64,000 nucleotides of DNA from Streptomyces avidinii. GTDB taxonomy: Bacteria > Actinomycetota > Actinomycetes > Streptomycetales > Streptomycetaceae. Where the stretch lies: contig NZ_BMVL01000007.1 of the NCBI RefSeq assembly GCF_014650695.1, positions 447,410-511,409 on the forward strand, given 5' to 3'. This document shows, one piece after another, positions 24,145 to 31,952 of this stretch (its first letter is position 1; each line of letters begins with the position of its first letter). The notes beneath the pieces were generated by a model. The model saw nothing but the letters and a program-made list of their open reading frames with translations, was not told where the DNA came from and made no database searches. The translations under genes and the position numbers were made by a program.

Positions 24145-25455
24145 GTGGCCGCGATGCAACTGACTCGTACGCACCGGATACTCATAGGCGTCGTGGTCGC
24201 GGGCGCCGTGGTCATCGCGGGGATCGGGTTCGCGGGCTCGTACTCCGCGGTGCGTGCCCTCGCCCTGCAGAAGGGCTTCGGCAGCTTCTCGCTGGTGTTC
24301 CCGATCGGCATCGACGCGGGCATCTGCGTCCTGCTCGCGCTGGACCTGCTGCTGACGTGGCTCCGGATCCCCTTCCCGCTCCTGCGTCAGACGGCCTGGC
24401 TGCTGACAGCCGCGACGATCGCCTTCAACGGCGCGGCCTCCTGGCCGGACCCGCTGGGTGTCGGGATGCACGCCGTGATCCCGATACTGTTCGTGGTGAC
24501 GGTGGAGGCCGCCCGGCACGCGGTGGGCCGGATCGCGGACATCACCGCGGACCGGCACATGGAGGGCGTGCGCATCACGCGGTGGCTGCTGTCGCCGATA
24601 CCCACCTTCAAGCTGTGGCGCCGGATGAAGCTGTGGGAGCTGCGCTCCTACGAGCAGGCGGTCGGCATGGAGCAGGACCGGCTGATCTACCAGGCCCGCC
24701 TGCAGGCGCGGTACGGGCGCTCGTGGCGGCGCAAGGCCCCGGTGGAGGCGCTGATGCCGCTGAAGCTGGCGAAGATCGGCGTGCCGCTCGCGCAGACCAC
24801 CCCGGACGCGCTGGCGGCGACGGGCATCGAGCCGGCGGTGCTGCCGCCGGTGGAGCAGCAGCTCGGCCAGCAGCCGACCCCGGCCGCCCTGGCGGCCGCG
24901 CCCGGGCAGACGGCCGAGCAGCAGCAGGTCCAGCAGCCGCAGCAGCAGCAGGCCCAACAGGCCCAGGCCCAGGCCCAACAGCAGCCGGAGAACCAGGCCG
25001 GCGCCGCGCACCAGGCCGCGCCGCCGTTCGCGGTGGACCCCACGGCCATGCCCGCGGCCCACAACAGCGCCTGGTTCGCAGCGCCGCTGGCCCCGCAGGC
25101 GGCGTACGAGGGCGGCTACAACCCCCAGTACGTGGAGGGCCTGGAGCCGACTCCGGTCCTGCCCCCGATGGGCCCGGACGAGGAGCGGCCGACGCAGCAG
25201 GAGGTCCTGGTTCCGGCCCAGCGCGAGGAGGACGGCCCCGAGACCCCGGACGAGGCCGAGTTCGCCGAGGCGGCGTACAAGGTGTTCTGCGCGCTGGTCC
25301 AGGAGACGCAGGACTACCCGTCCGCCGAGGTTCTCGACATAACGCTCTCGGACCGCTTCGGCGTGACGCACCCGCGCAGCGGTTCGCTCCTGCGCCGGAT
25401 GATCCCGTCGTTCCGGCAGCAGCACCACAAGGACCGGGAGGCCGAGCCCGCGTAG
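24145..25455 (+). CDS. DUF2637 membrane protein with Gln-rich linker
   Basis: 436 residues from GTG 24145, which has ggagggg 7 bp upstream; an in-frame GTG at 24118 lacks an RBS. Four membrane helices (RILIGVVVAGAVVIAGIGFA, FPIGIDAGICVLLALDLLL, LLTAATIAFNGAASW, HAVIPILFVVTVEAARHAV) are the DUF2637 domain. After a basic region (WRRMKLWELRSYEQAVGMEQ) comes a Gln/Pro/Ala-rich stretch of about 100 residues (long runs such as QQQVQQPQQQQAQQ). The C-terminus is a small helical winged-helix-like domain (AAYKVFCALVQETQDYPSAE, ITLSDRFGVTHPRSGSLLRR). DUF2637 proteins are widespread in Streptomyces and its plasmids (SpdB-like); I infer a membrane-tethered regulatory or DNA-handling role. Confidence 0.85.
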   Translation: MAAMQLTRTHRILIGVVVAGAVVIAGIGFAGSYSAVRALALQKGFGSFSLVFPIGIDAGICVLLALDLLLTWLRIPFPLLRQTAWLLTAATIAFNGAASWPDPLGVGMHAVIPILFVVTVEAARHAVGRIADITADRHMEGVRITRWLLSPIPTFKLWRRMKLWELRSYEQAVGMEQDRLIYQARLQARYGRSWRRKAPVEALMPLKLAKIGVPLAQTTPDALAATGIEPAVLPPVEQQLGQQPTPAALAAAPGQTAEQQQVQQPQQQQAQQAQAQAQQQPENQAGAAHQAAPPFAVDPTAMPAAHNSAWFAAPLAPQAAYEGGYNPQYVEGLEPTPVLPPMGPDEERPTQQEVLVPAQREEDGPETPDEAEFAEAAYKVFCALVQETQDYPSAEVLDITLSDRFGVTHPRSGSLLRRMIPSFRQQHHKDREAEPA

Positions 25456-25482
25456 CGGCAGGCCCCGTCCCGAAGTACCGCC

Positions 25483-25526
25483 ATGCGGAAGGGCCCGCAC
25501 CCCGAGGGGTGCGGGCCCTTCCGCAT
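25483..25526. terminator. Bidirectional terminator, 21-bp perfect stem
   Basis: Perfect inverted repeat with arms 25483-25503 and 25506-25526 and only GA between them (arm starts ATGCGGAAGGGCCCGCAC). It lies between the convergent DUF2637 and lysS genes. A stem this long and perfect can end transcription in both directions. Confidence 0.85.
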
Positions 25527-25539
25527 GCTTCCTACGGGC

Positions 25540-27270
25540 TCAGACGGCGAGCAGCTTGCGCACGCGGTCGGCGCCCACCGCCAGCAGCAGCGTGGGCAGT
25601 CGCGGCCCGGTCTCGCGCGTCACCAGGAGCCGGTACAGCAGTGCGAAGAACGTCCGCTGCGCGACCTTGAGTTCCGGCGTCGGCTTGGCGTCGGGCTCCA
25701 GTCCGGCCATGACCTTCGGGACGCCGTAGACGAGCGTGGTCAGCCCGTCCAGGGACCAGTGCGAGTCGAGCCCTTCGAGCAGCAGCCGCAGCGACTCGCG
25801 GCCCTCGTCGTCCAGGGACGACAGCAGCTCGGCGTCGGCCTCCTCGCGTACGAGGGTCCGCTGGTCGGCCGGGACCTGGGTGGTGATCCAGTTCTCGGCA
25901 CGATCCAGGCGCGGCCGTACCTCGTCGAGGGAGGTGAGCGGCTGCGACGGGTCGAGGTCCGTCAGGATCCGCAGGGTCTGCTCGTCGTGGCCGGCCGTGA
26001 TGTCGACGACGGACGCGAGCGTCCGGTACGGCAGCGGCCGCGGGGTGCGCGGCAGCTCGGCGGCCGCGGTGCGCACGGCGCGGGTGTGCGCGGCGGCGTC
26101 GGCGGGCAGGACGGAGCCGTCGGCGACCTTGGCCTCCAGCTTGTCCCACTCGTCGTAGAGCCGCTGGATCTCCTGGTCGAAGGCGATCTTGAAGGACTGG
26201 TTGGGACGGCGGCGGGCGTACAGCCAGCGCAGCAGCTGCGGCTCCATGATCTTCAGCGCGTCGGCCGGGGTCGGGACCCCGCCCTTGCTGGAGGACATCT
26301 TCGCCATGCCGCTGATGCCGACGAACGCGTACATCGGTCCGATCGGCTGCTCGCCGCCGAAGATGTGCACGATCTGGCCGCCGACCTGGAAGGACGAGCC
26401 GGGCGAGGAGTGGTCGACGCCGGAGGGCTCGAAGATCACGCCCTCGTAGGCCCAGCGCATCGGCCAGTCGACCTTCCAGACCAGCTTGCCGCGGTTGAAC
26501 TCGCTGAGCTTGACCGTCTCGGTGAACTCGTCCTCGGTGCAGACGTAGGTCATCTCGGTGGTCTCGTCGTCGTACGAGGTGACCTTGGTGAAGTCCTTGC
26601 CGCACTCGCCGCAGTACGGCTTGTACGGGAAGTAGCCGCCCTCGCCGGTGCTGCCGTCGTCCTCGGCGGCCGCGCCGGAGCCCTCGGCGGCCTCCAGCTC
26701 GGCCTCGTCGGCCTGCTTCTGCTGGGGCTTCTTGCCGCCCGGCTTCTGCTTGGTGCGGTACTGGTCGAGGACGGCGTCGATGTCGCCGCGGTGCTTCATG
26801 GCGTGCAGCACCTGCTCGCGGTACACGCCGGAGGTGTACTGCTCGGTCTGGCTGATCGGGTCGTACTCGACGCCCAGCTCGTCCAGGGCACCGATCAGGG
26901 CGGCCTTGAAGTGCTCGGCCCAGGTGGCGTACGGGGATCCGGCCGGAGCGGGGACGGAGGTCAGGGGGCGGCCGATGTACTGGCCGTAGGTCTCCTCGTC
27001 CACCCCAGGGATGCCCTTGGGCACCTTGCGGTAGCGGTCGTAGTCGTCCCAGGAGATCAGGTGCCTGACCTCGATGCCCCGGCGGCGAATCTCGTCCGCG
27101 ACCAGGTGCGGGGTCATGACCTCGCGGAGGTTGCCCAGGTGGATCGGGCCGGAAGGCGAGATTCCGGACGCGACGACGACAGGTTTGCCGGGTGCTCGGC
27201 GCTCCGCCTCGGCGATGACCTCGTCCGCGAAACGGGAGACCCAGTCGGTCTCGGTGCTGCTCTGAGCCAC
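25540..27270 (-). CDS. lysS: Lysyl-tRNA synthetase, class I
   Basis: 576 residues from GTG 27270 with aagga 6 bp upstream. This is the class I (archaeal-type) enzyme, with HIGH as SGPIHLGNLREV and KMSKS as AKMSSSKGGVPTPADAL. A zinc-binding insertion has CGECGKDF and later a single cysteine (TYVCTEDEF). Between residues about 170 and 205 there is a Lys/Gln/Glu-rich insertion (KQKPGGKKPQQKQADEAE), absent from most relatives, which may be species variable. Streptomyces use class I LysRS, often next to argS as here (divergent, 177 bp apart). Its 3' end faces a strong bidirectional terminator. Confidence 0.95.
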   Translation of the reverse strand: MAQSSTETDWVSRFADEVIAEAERRAPGKPVVVASGISPSGPIHLGNLREVMTPHLVADEIRRRGIEVRHLISWDDYDRYRKVPKGIPGVDEETYGQYIGRPLTSVPAPAGSPYATWAEHFKAALIGALDELGVEYDPISQTEQYTSGVYREQVLHAMKHRGDIDAVLDQYRTKQKPGGKKPQQKQADEAELEAAEGSGAAAEDDGSTGEGGYFPYKPYCGECGKDFTKVTSYDDETTEMTYVCTEDEFTETVKLSEFNRGKLVWKVDWPMRWAYEGVIFEPSGVDHSSPGSSFQVGGQIVHIFGGEQPIGPMYAFVGISGMAKMSSSKGGVPTPADALKIMEPQLLRWLYARRRPNQSFKIAFDQEIQRLYDEWDKLEAKVADGSVLPADAAAHTRAVRTAAAELPRTPRPLPYRTLASVVDITAGHDEQTLRILTDLDPSQPLTSLDEVRPRLDRAENWITTQVPADQRTLVREEADAELLSSLDDEGRESLRLLLEGLDSHWSLDGLTTLVYGVPKVMAGLEPDAKPTPELKVAQRTFFALLYRLLVTRETGPRLPTLLLAVGADRVRKLLAV

Positions 27271-27447
27271 GACACGTCCTTCTACTCGAATGCTGGCTTC
27301 AGCCATTCTCCCAGACGGATCGGGCCGCTCCGGGGTTGCTCCACGGCCCCATATCCAGAAGAACCGGCAGCGGCCGCGTGGGATACTCGGCACTTGTCGG
27401 AACAACCAAGTGCACCCACCGGCACAACCTCACAGGAACGGCAGCTC

Positions 27448-29217
27448 ATGGCCTCGGTCCCTTCCCTCGCTTCTTCCGTCAATCAGCGCGTCGCGGACGC
27501 CCTCGCCTCCGCGCTGCCGGAGGCCGGTGCCACCGACCCGCTGCTGCGACGAAGCGACCGGGCCGACTTCCAGGCCAACGGCATCCTGGCTCTCGCGAAG
27601 AAGGCCAAGGCCAACCCGCGCGAGCTGGCGACGACCGTGGTCGAGGGCATCCCGACCGGTGACCTGATCCAGGAGATCGAGGTCTCCGGACCCGGCTTCC
27701 TCAACATCACCATCACCGACCGGGCGATCATCGAGACCCTCGCCGCACGGGCCGGCGACGACCGCCTCGGCGTCCCGCTCGCGGAGAACCCGGGCACCAC
27801 GGTGATCGACTACGCCCAGCCGAACGTCGCCAAGGAGATGCACGTCGGGCACCTGCGCTCCGCCGTCATCGGCGCGGCGATGGTGGAGATCCTGGAGTTC
27901 ACGGGCGAGAAGGTGGTCCGCCGCCACCACATCGGCGACTGGGGCACCCAGTTCGGCATGCTCATCCAGTACCTGCTGGAGCACCCGCACGAGCTGGACC
28001 ACAAGTCGGACGAGGAGGTCTCCGGCGAGGAGGCCATGTCCAACCTGAACCGCCTCTACAAGGCCTCGCGCGCGCTCTTCGACTCCGACGAGGAGTTCAA
28101 GACGCGGGCCCGGGCCCGGGTGGTGGACCTCCAGGCCGGCGACCCGGAGACCCTTTCCCTGTGGCAGCGGTTCGTCGACGAGTCGAAGATCTACTTCTAC
28201 TCCGTCTTCAACAAGCTGGACATGGACATCCAGGACCCCGACGTGGTCGGCGAGTCCGGCTACAACGACATGCTCGTGGAGACCTGCAAGCTGCTGGAGG
28301 AGTCGGGCGTCGCCGTCCGCTCCAACGGCGCGCTCTGCGTCTTCTTCGACGACGTCAAGGGCCCGGACGGCAACCCGACCCCGCTGATCGTGCAGAAGTC
28401 GGACGGCGGCTTCGGCTACGCGGCGACCGACCTGTCGGCGATCCGCGACCGGGTGGGCAACCTCGGCGCGACCGAGCTGATCTACGTGGTCGACGCGCGG
28501 CAGTCCCTGCACTTCAAGATGGTCTTCGAAACGGCGCGCCGGGCGGGCTGGCTGAACGACGAGGTCAAGGCCGTGCAGCTGGCCTTCGGCACGGTGCTCG
28601 GCAAGGACGGCAAGCCGTTCAAGACCCGTGAGGGCGAGACGGTCCGACTGGTGGACCTGCTGGACGAGGCCGTCGAGCGGGCGACGGCCGTCGTGCGCGA
28701 GAAGGCCGAGAAGGTGGGCCTGACCGAGGCGGAGATCGTCGAGAACGGCCAGTACGTCGGCATCGGCGCGGTGAAGTACGCCGACCTGTCGACCTCGGCG
28801 GCGCGCGACTACAAGTTCGACCTGGACCAGATGGTCTCGCTGAACGGCGACACCTCGGTGTACCTGCAGTACGCGTACGCCCGGATCAGGTCCATCATGC
28901 GCAACGCGGGCAACCGCAAGCCGGTCGCGCACCCGGAGCTGGAGCTGGCCCCGGCCGAGCGCGCGCTGGGCCTGCACCTGGACCACTTCGGCGAGCTGAT
29001 CGCCGAGGCGGCCGCGGACCACGCCCCGCACAAGCTGGCCGCGTACCTCTACCAGCTGTCCTCGCTGTACACGACGTTCTACGACCAGTGCCCGGTCGTG
29101 AAGCCGGAGCCGGAGCTCGTCGTGGGCGAGAACCGCCTGTTCCTGTGCGACCTGACGGCCCGCACGCTGTCGAAGGGCATGTCCCTCCTGGGCATCCGCA
29201 CCCCCGAGAAGCTCTGA
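27448..29217 (+). CDS. argS: Arginyl-tRNA synthetase
   Basis: 589 residues from ATG 27448 with caggaacgg upstream. Start region SSVNQRVADALASALPEAG is the ArgRS N-terminal Add1 domain; the class I signature is AQPNVAKEMHVGHLRSAVIG, where the HIGH motif is HVGH. The KMSKS loop is degenerate, as normal for ArgRS (GTVLGKDGKPFKTREG), and the anticodon domain ends TLSKGMSLLGIRTPEKL. It has a clear promoter gap to lysS. A hairpin 20 bp after the stop ends transcription; a second degenerate copy of this hairpin occurs beyond vapBC. Confidence 0.97.
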   Translation: MASVPSLASSVNQRVADALASALPEAGATDPLLRRSDRADFQANGILALAKKAKANPRELATTVVEGIPTGDLIQEIEVSGPGFLNITITDRAIIETLAARAGDDRLGVPLAENPGTTVIDYAQPNVAKEMHVGHLRSAVIGAAMVEILEFTGEKVVRRHHIGDWGTQFGMLIQYLLEHPHELDHKSDEEVSGEEAMSNLNRLYKASRALFDSDEEFKTRARARVVDLQAGDPETLSLWQRFVDESKIYFYSVFNKLDMDIQDPDVVGESGYNDMLVETCKLLEESGVAVRSNGALCVFFDDVKGPDGNPTPLIVQKSDGGFGYAATDLSAIRDRVGNLGATELIYVVDARQSLHFKMVFETARRAGWLNDEVKAVQLAFGTVLGKDGKPFKTREGETVRLVDLLDEAVERATAVVREKAEKVGLTEAEIVENGQYVGIGAVKYADLSTSAARDYKFDLDQMVSLNGDTSVYLQYAYARIRSIMRNAGNRKPVAHPELELAPAERALGLHLDHFGELIAEAAADHAPHKLAAYLYQLSSLYTTFYDQCPVVKPEPELVVGENRLFLCDLTARTLSKGMSLLGIRTPEKL

Positions 29218-29228
29218 CCTCCTCGCCC

Positions 29229-29279
29229 GTTCCACCCGATGGCCCCCGGCGCATCCGCCCCGGGGGCCATCGCGTTCCC
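29229..29279 (+). repeat. Direct repeat copy 1 (argS terminator element)
   Basis: 51-bp element, 44 of 51 positions identical to 29996-30046. Contains the terminator stem at its centre. Confidence 0.85.
29237..29272 (+). terminator. Terminator of argS
   Basis: Perfect 13-bp arms CGATGGCCCCCGG and CCGGGGGCCATCG around a 10-nt loop, 20 bp after the argS stop and just before the vapC stop on the other strand. Confidence 0.8.
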
Positions 29280-29280
29280 G

Positions 29281-29685
29281 TCAGCCGAGGATGCGCCGTA
29301 CGGGCTGTCCGGTGACCCGGGCGATCGTCTCGAAGTCGGCGTCCTGGTGCAGGACGGTCAGCCTGTGCTGCTGCGCGATGACCGCCACGAGCAGGTCCAC
29401 GGGGCTCGCGCACTGGTGCACACCGGCGTCCGCCAACTGCCGCTGGAGGGCTTCCGTCTCCGCCCACACCGCATCGCGTGCGGCCCAGTAGGGGAACACG
29501 GCACGGAGCAGGTCATCGGCCTCGTAGTAGGCGGGCCGACCGCCGACCGCTCGCAGGAACTCCTGCCGGACCGGCTCGCACAACCCCACGCGTCCGGACT
29601 CGACCAGTCGGTCCCACTCCGATCCGGCCTGACGCCGGTAGAAGCGCACCAGTGCGCTCGTATCGATGAGGAAGTCCTCGCTCAC
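29281..29685 (-). CDS. VapC-type PIN domain toxin
   Basis: 134 residues, ATG. PIN-domain catalytic acids are visible: D8 in FLIDTSALVRFY, E42 in PVRQEFLRA, and D in SPVDLLVAVIAQ; the C-terminal QDADFETIARVTG (final acid) completes the set. It should be a Mg2+-dependent RNase that cuts tRNA or other RNA when freed from the antitoxin. Translation is coupled to the antitoxin gene by a 4-bp overlap (ATGA). The 3' end abuts the argS terminator repeat. Confidence 0.9.
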   Translation of the reverse strand: MSEDFLIDTSALVRFYRRQAGSEWDRLVESGRVGLCEPVRQEFLRAVGGRPAYYEADDLLRAVFPYWAARDAVWAETEALQRQLADAGVHQCASPVDLLVAVIAQQHRLTVLHQDADFETIARVTGQPVRRILG

Positions 29686-29924
29686 GCGGCCGACTGCCCC
29701 TTGCCGTCGGCCGGACCGTCGGTGTCACCGTGCCCGATCGCCCCGAAGTCGATCTCGCCCTCGTCGACCATCTGCCGCATCCGCTCGATGGCCGCCGCCC
29801 GGCGCCTGCGGTCCGCGACCTCGCGGAGTGCGGCGTTGACGGTGTCCTTCTTCGTGGTGGTGCCGAGGAGCTGCGCGGCTTCGGCCAGCGCGTCGTCGTC
29901 GAGGTCGATCACCGTTCTGGACAT
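29682..29924 (-). CDS. VapB-type antitoxin
   Basis: 80 residues, ATG with gggagg 6 bp upstream. N-terminus MSRTVIDLDDDALAEAAQLLGTTTKKDTV is the ribbon-helix-helix DNA-binding region of type II antitoxins. The C-terminal part is charged (REVADRRRRAAAIERMRQ, then GEIDFGAIGHG), as expected for the toxin-binding tail. A CGTATATACG palindrome 21 bp before the start is a natural autoregulatory site. Confidence 0.9.
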   Translation of the reverse strand: MSRTVIDLDDDALAEAAQLLGTTTKKDTVNAALREVADRRRRAAAIERMRQMVDEGEIDFGAIGHGDTDGPADGKGQSAA

Positions 29925-29944
29925 GGCCGCCTCCCGAGCATCGC

Positions 29945-29954
29945 CGTATATACG
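29945..29954 (-). promoter_or_regulatory. VapB operator and -10
   Basis: CGTATATACG is a perfect 10-bp palindrome, 20 bp upstream of the vapB start and coinciding with a possible -10 (TATATA). Type II antitoxins often bind this kind of TA-rich palindrome. Confidence 0.6.
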
Positions 29955-29995
29955 ATTCGGGAAAAGGATATCAACGGCGTGTCGGCCACACCAAG

Positions 29996-30046
29996 GTTCC
30001 ATCCGACGCCCCCCGGAGCATCCATCCCGGGGGCCATCGCGTTCCC
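29996..30046 (+). repeat. Direct repeat copy 2, right of vapBC
   Basis: Imperfect copy of 29229-29279, seven mismatches and no gap, in the same orientation. Here one stem position is mismatched (stem core CCCCCGG and CCGGGGG). It follows no + strand gene, so it is not needed as a terminator. Confidence 0.85.
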
Positions 30047-30106
30047 CGGCCGCGGCCAGCCCCCGAAGGCTAGGGTGGACGTGTCCGATCCGAGGAGGAA
30101 CCGGAA

Positions 30107-30454
30107 ATGACGACCGCGACACCTGAGCCCGGCGGATCCGTGCCGCCGATGCCGGAGTACACGCCAAAGGCGTTGCGCGCCGCCATAGCCGCCCACACCC
30201 CGGATCTGCTGTCCGACTTCGACGACACCTGGCGGCAGCAGATCGCCGACGCCTACGACATCGCGCCGGTGCCCGCGTTCATGGCTCGCTGGTGGGGCGA
30301 GTACGCCCTTGCACGCGACCCCGAGCTGGACCGCCACGTCAGCGATCTCGAGAAGCGGGCGGCCGAAGCCACGGACGCCGAGGCGGCCCGCAAACTCCTC
30401 GACGAGGCCTCTCGCATCCGCCACGAGCTGCGCGAGCGGGAGCCCGGCGAGTGA
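30107..30454 (+). CDS. DUF6247 family protein
   Basis: 115 residues, ATG with gaggagg 8 bp upstream and a TAGGGT -10 element about 35 bp before. The sequence PEYTPKALRAAIAAHTPDLLSDFDDTW and PVPAFMARWWGEYALARDPELDRHV is the DUF6247 pattern, a small all-helical protein common in Streptomyces next to type II toxin-antitoxin genes (RelE-like or PIN). I infer an accessory link to such modules, but no activity is known. Confidence 0.75.
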   Translation: MTTATPEPGGSVPPMPEYTPKALRAAIAAHTPDLLSDFDDTWRQQIADAYDIAPVPAFMARWWGEYALARDPELDRHVSDLEKRAAEATDAEAARKLLDEASRIRHELREREPGE

Positions 30455-30599
30455 GCGAAGAGTTCACCGGGCCGCCGTGAGCCGCGGGGAGAACGTGGAA
30501 CCCGGACGGTTCAGCTGTTCACCCGTACGGCCCGATTCGGGGCGTAGGGACCGGGTAGGGGACGGCCCGTCCTTCCCCCATCCGCCACCGGAGGCATCC

Positions 30600-31406
30600 G
30601 TGCCCGACATGAACGGCCCCTACAAGCCCGGCACCCCGTGCTGGATCGACCTGATGGTTCCCGACCAGCAGGCCGCCCTCGACTTCTACTGCGACCTGTT
30701 CGGCTGGCAGGGCGAGGTCGGCCCGGCCGAGCAGGGCGGCTACTCCGTCTGCACGCTCAAGGGGCAGCCCGTCGCCGGCATCATGAAGGCGATGAACCCG
30801 GACGGCACCGTCCCGGACCCGATGCCGCCGACCGTGTGGACCACGTACCTGTCCACCGACGCCATCGACTCCACCCTCAAGGCCGTCACCGACGCCCACG
30901 GCACGGTCATGGTCGGCCCGATGGACGTGATGGACCTCGGCCGGATGGCCGTCGTCGCCGACCCGACCGGCGCCGTCGTCGGCCTCTGGCAGCCGGGTAC
31001 CTTCGACGGCGCCGGCATCGTCAACGAGCACGGCGCCCTCATCTGGAACGAGCTGAGCACCCGCGACGTCCCCGCCGCCGCCGCGTTCTACTCCGCCGTC
31101 CTGCCGATCACCACCGCCGCCTCCCACATGCCGGGCGCCGAGGGGTACACGGAGTTCAAGGTCGCCGGCCGCGTGGTGGGCGGAATGATGAACCTGGACA
31201 AGGCACCGCCCGGCACTCCCCCGAACTGGCTGCCGTACTTCCAGGTCGACAACGTCGACGAGATCCAGGCCGCCGCCGAACGGGCCGGGGCCAACGTCCT
31301 CGCCCCCGCCTTCGACATGGTGGCGGGCCGCATGGCCGTCCTGGCCGACCCTCAGGGCGGGCCCTTCGCGGTGATCACGGCGACCATGCCGGAGCCGACC
31401 GCCTGA
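30600..31406 (+). CDS. Two-domain VOC (glyoxalase-like) protein
   Basis: 268 residues; GTG 30600 is preferred because ggagg ends 5 bp upstream (the next ATG is 14 bp away). Two VOC half-barrels in tandem: residues 10-120 (CWIDLMVPDQQAALDFYCDL, GLWQPGTF) and 135-260 (LIWNELSTRDVPAAAAFYSAVL, FAVITATMPE). The order is the same as in the Streptomyces CFP-30-like hydroxylases/antibiotic resistance glyoxalases. Metal positions (H/E) are only partly kept in the first repeat, so ligand binding without catalysis is possible. Monocistronic. Confidence 0.88.
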   Translation: MPDMNGPYKPGTPCWIDLMVPDQQAALDFYCDLFGWQGEVGPAEQGGYSVCTLKGQPVAGIMKAMNPDGTVPDPMPPTVWTTYLSTDAIDSTLKAVTDAHGTVMVGPMDVMDLGRMAVVADPTGAVVGLWQPGTFDGAGIVNEHGALIWNELSTRDVPAAAAFYSAVLPITTAASHMPGAEGYTEFKVAGRVVGGMMNLDKAPPGTPPNWLPYFQVDNVDEIQAAAERAGANVLAPAFDMVAGRMAVLADPQGGPFAVITATMPEPTA

Positions 31407-31488
31407 TGCGACCCGGCGCACAGGGCATGTTCCCCCTGTGCGCCTCCTCCTTTCCGGTGACGGTTCGTTCACCACGAAGGGGGCTCAC

Positions 31489-31952
31489 ATGAGGAACAAG
31501 CGCGCGGGGACGGCTGTCGCCGCACTGCTCACGGCCGACGGGCTGGCGCACCTGTACTGGGCCACCGGCGCGACCTGGCCCGCCGCCGACGAACGGGCGC
31601 TCTCGCCGGCCGTCCTCGGCATCGAGACGTCCTTCGGACCGGGCACGGTGCTCCCGCTGGCCGCCGTGCTGCTGACCGCGGCCGGGGCCGTCCTCGCCCA
31701 CACCCGCGGCCACGGCGGCCGGGCGACCCGCGCCGTCACGGCCGCCGTCGCGGCCGGCCTGACCGTACGGGGCTTCGCGGGCCTCGGCCGGGCCGCCGGC
31801 TCCTCCCCAGCCCTCCGGACAGCCACAGCCCCTTCAGGCTCCTCAACCTGGCGCTCCACACCCCGCTCTGCCTCACCGCCGGCCGGGCCGCGGCGCAGCT
31901 CGCCCGTACCACCCACCTCGCCCGCACCGCCGGCACCGCCGTCAGCGCCTGA
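31489..31952 (+). pseudogene. DUF3995 membrane protein, frameshifted
   Basis: Starts at ATG 31489 (aaggggg upstream) with MRNKRAGTAVAALLTADGLA and HLYWATGATWPAADERAL, the DUF3995 opening, and three helices. The frame derails near 31797-31800: after AAG the expected continuation LLPSPPDSHSPFRLLNLALH is in the next frame and runs to TGA 31950-31952 (ending ARTAGTAVSA). Start-to-stop length is 464 bp; adding one base gives 465, an exact reading frame. One G missing from a GGGCTCC-like site would explain it. It may be a real loss of function or a base-calling error in a GC tract. The last 11 bp overlap the convergent NB-ARC gene. Confidence 0.8.

Noticed and set aside
25483..25526. Insertion-sequence end or attachment site
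   Set aside because: The perfect 21-bp stem lies exactly between convergent genes with a 2-bp loop and no flanking duplication, which is the layout of a terminator.
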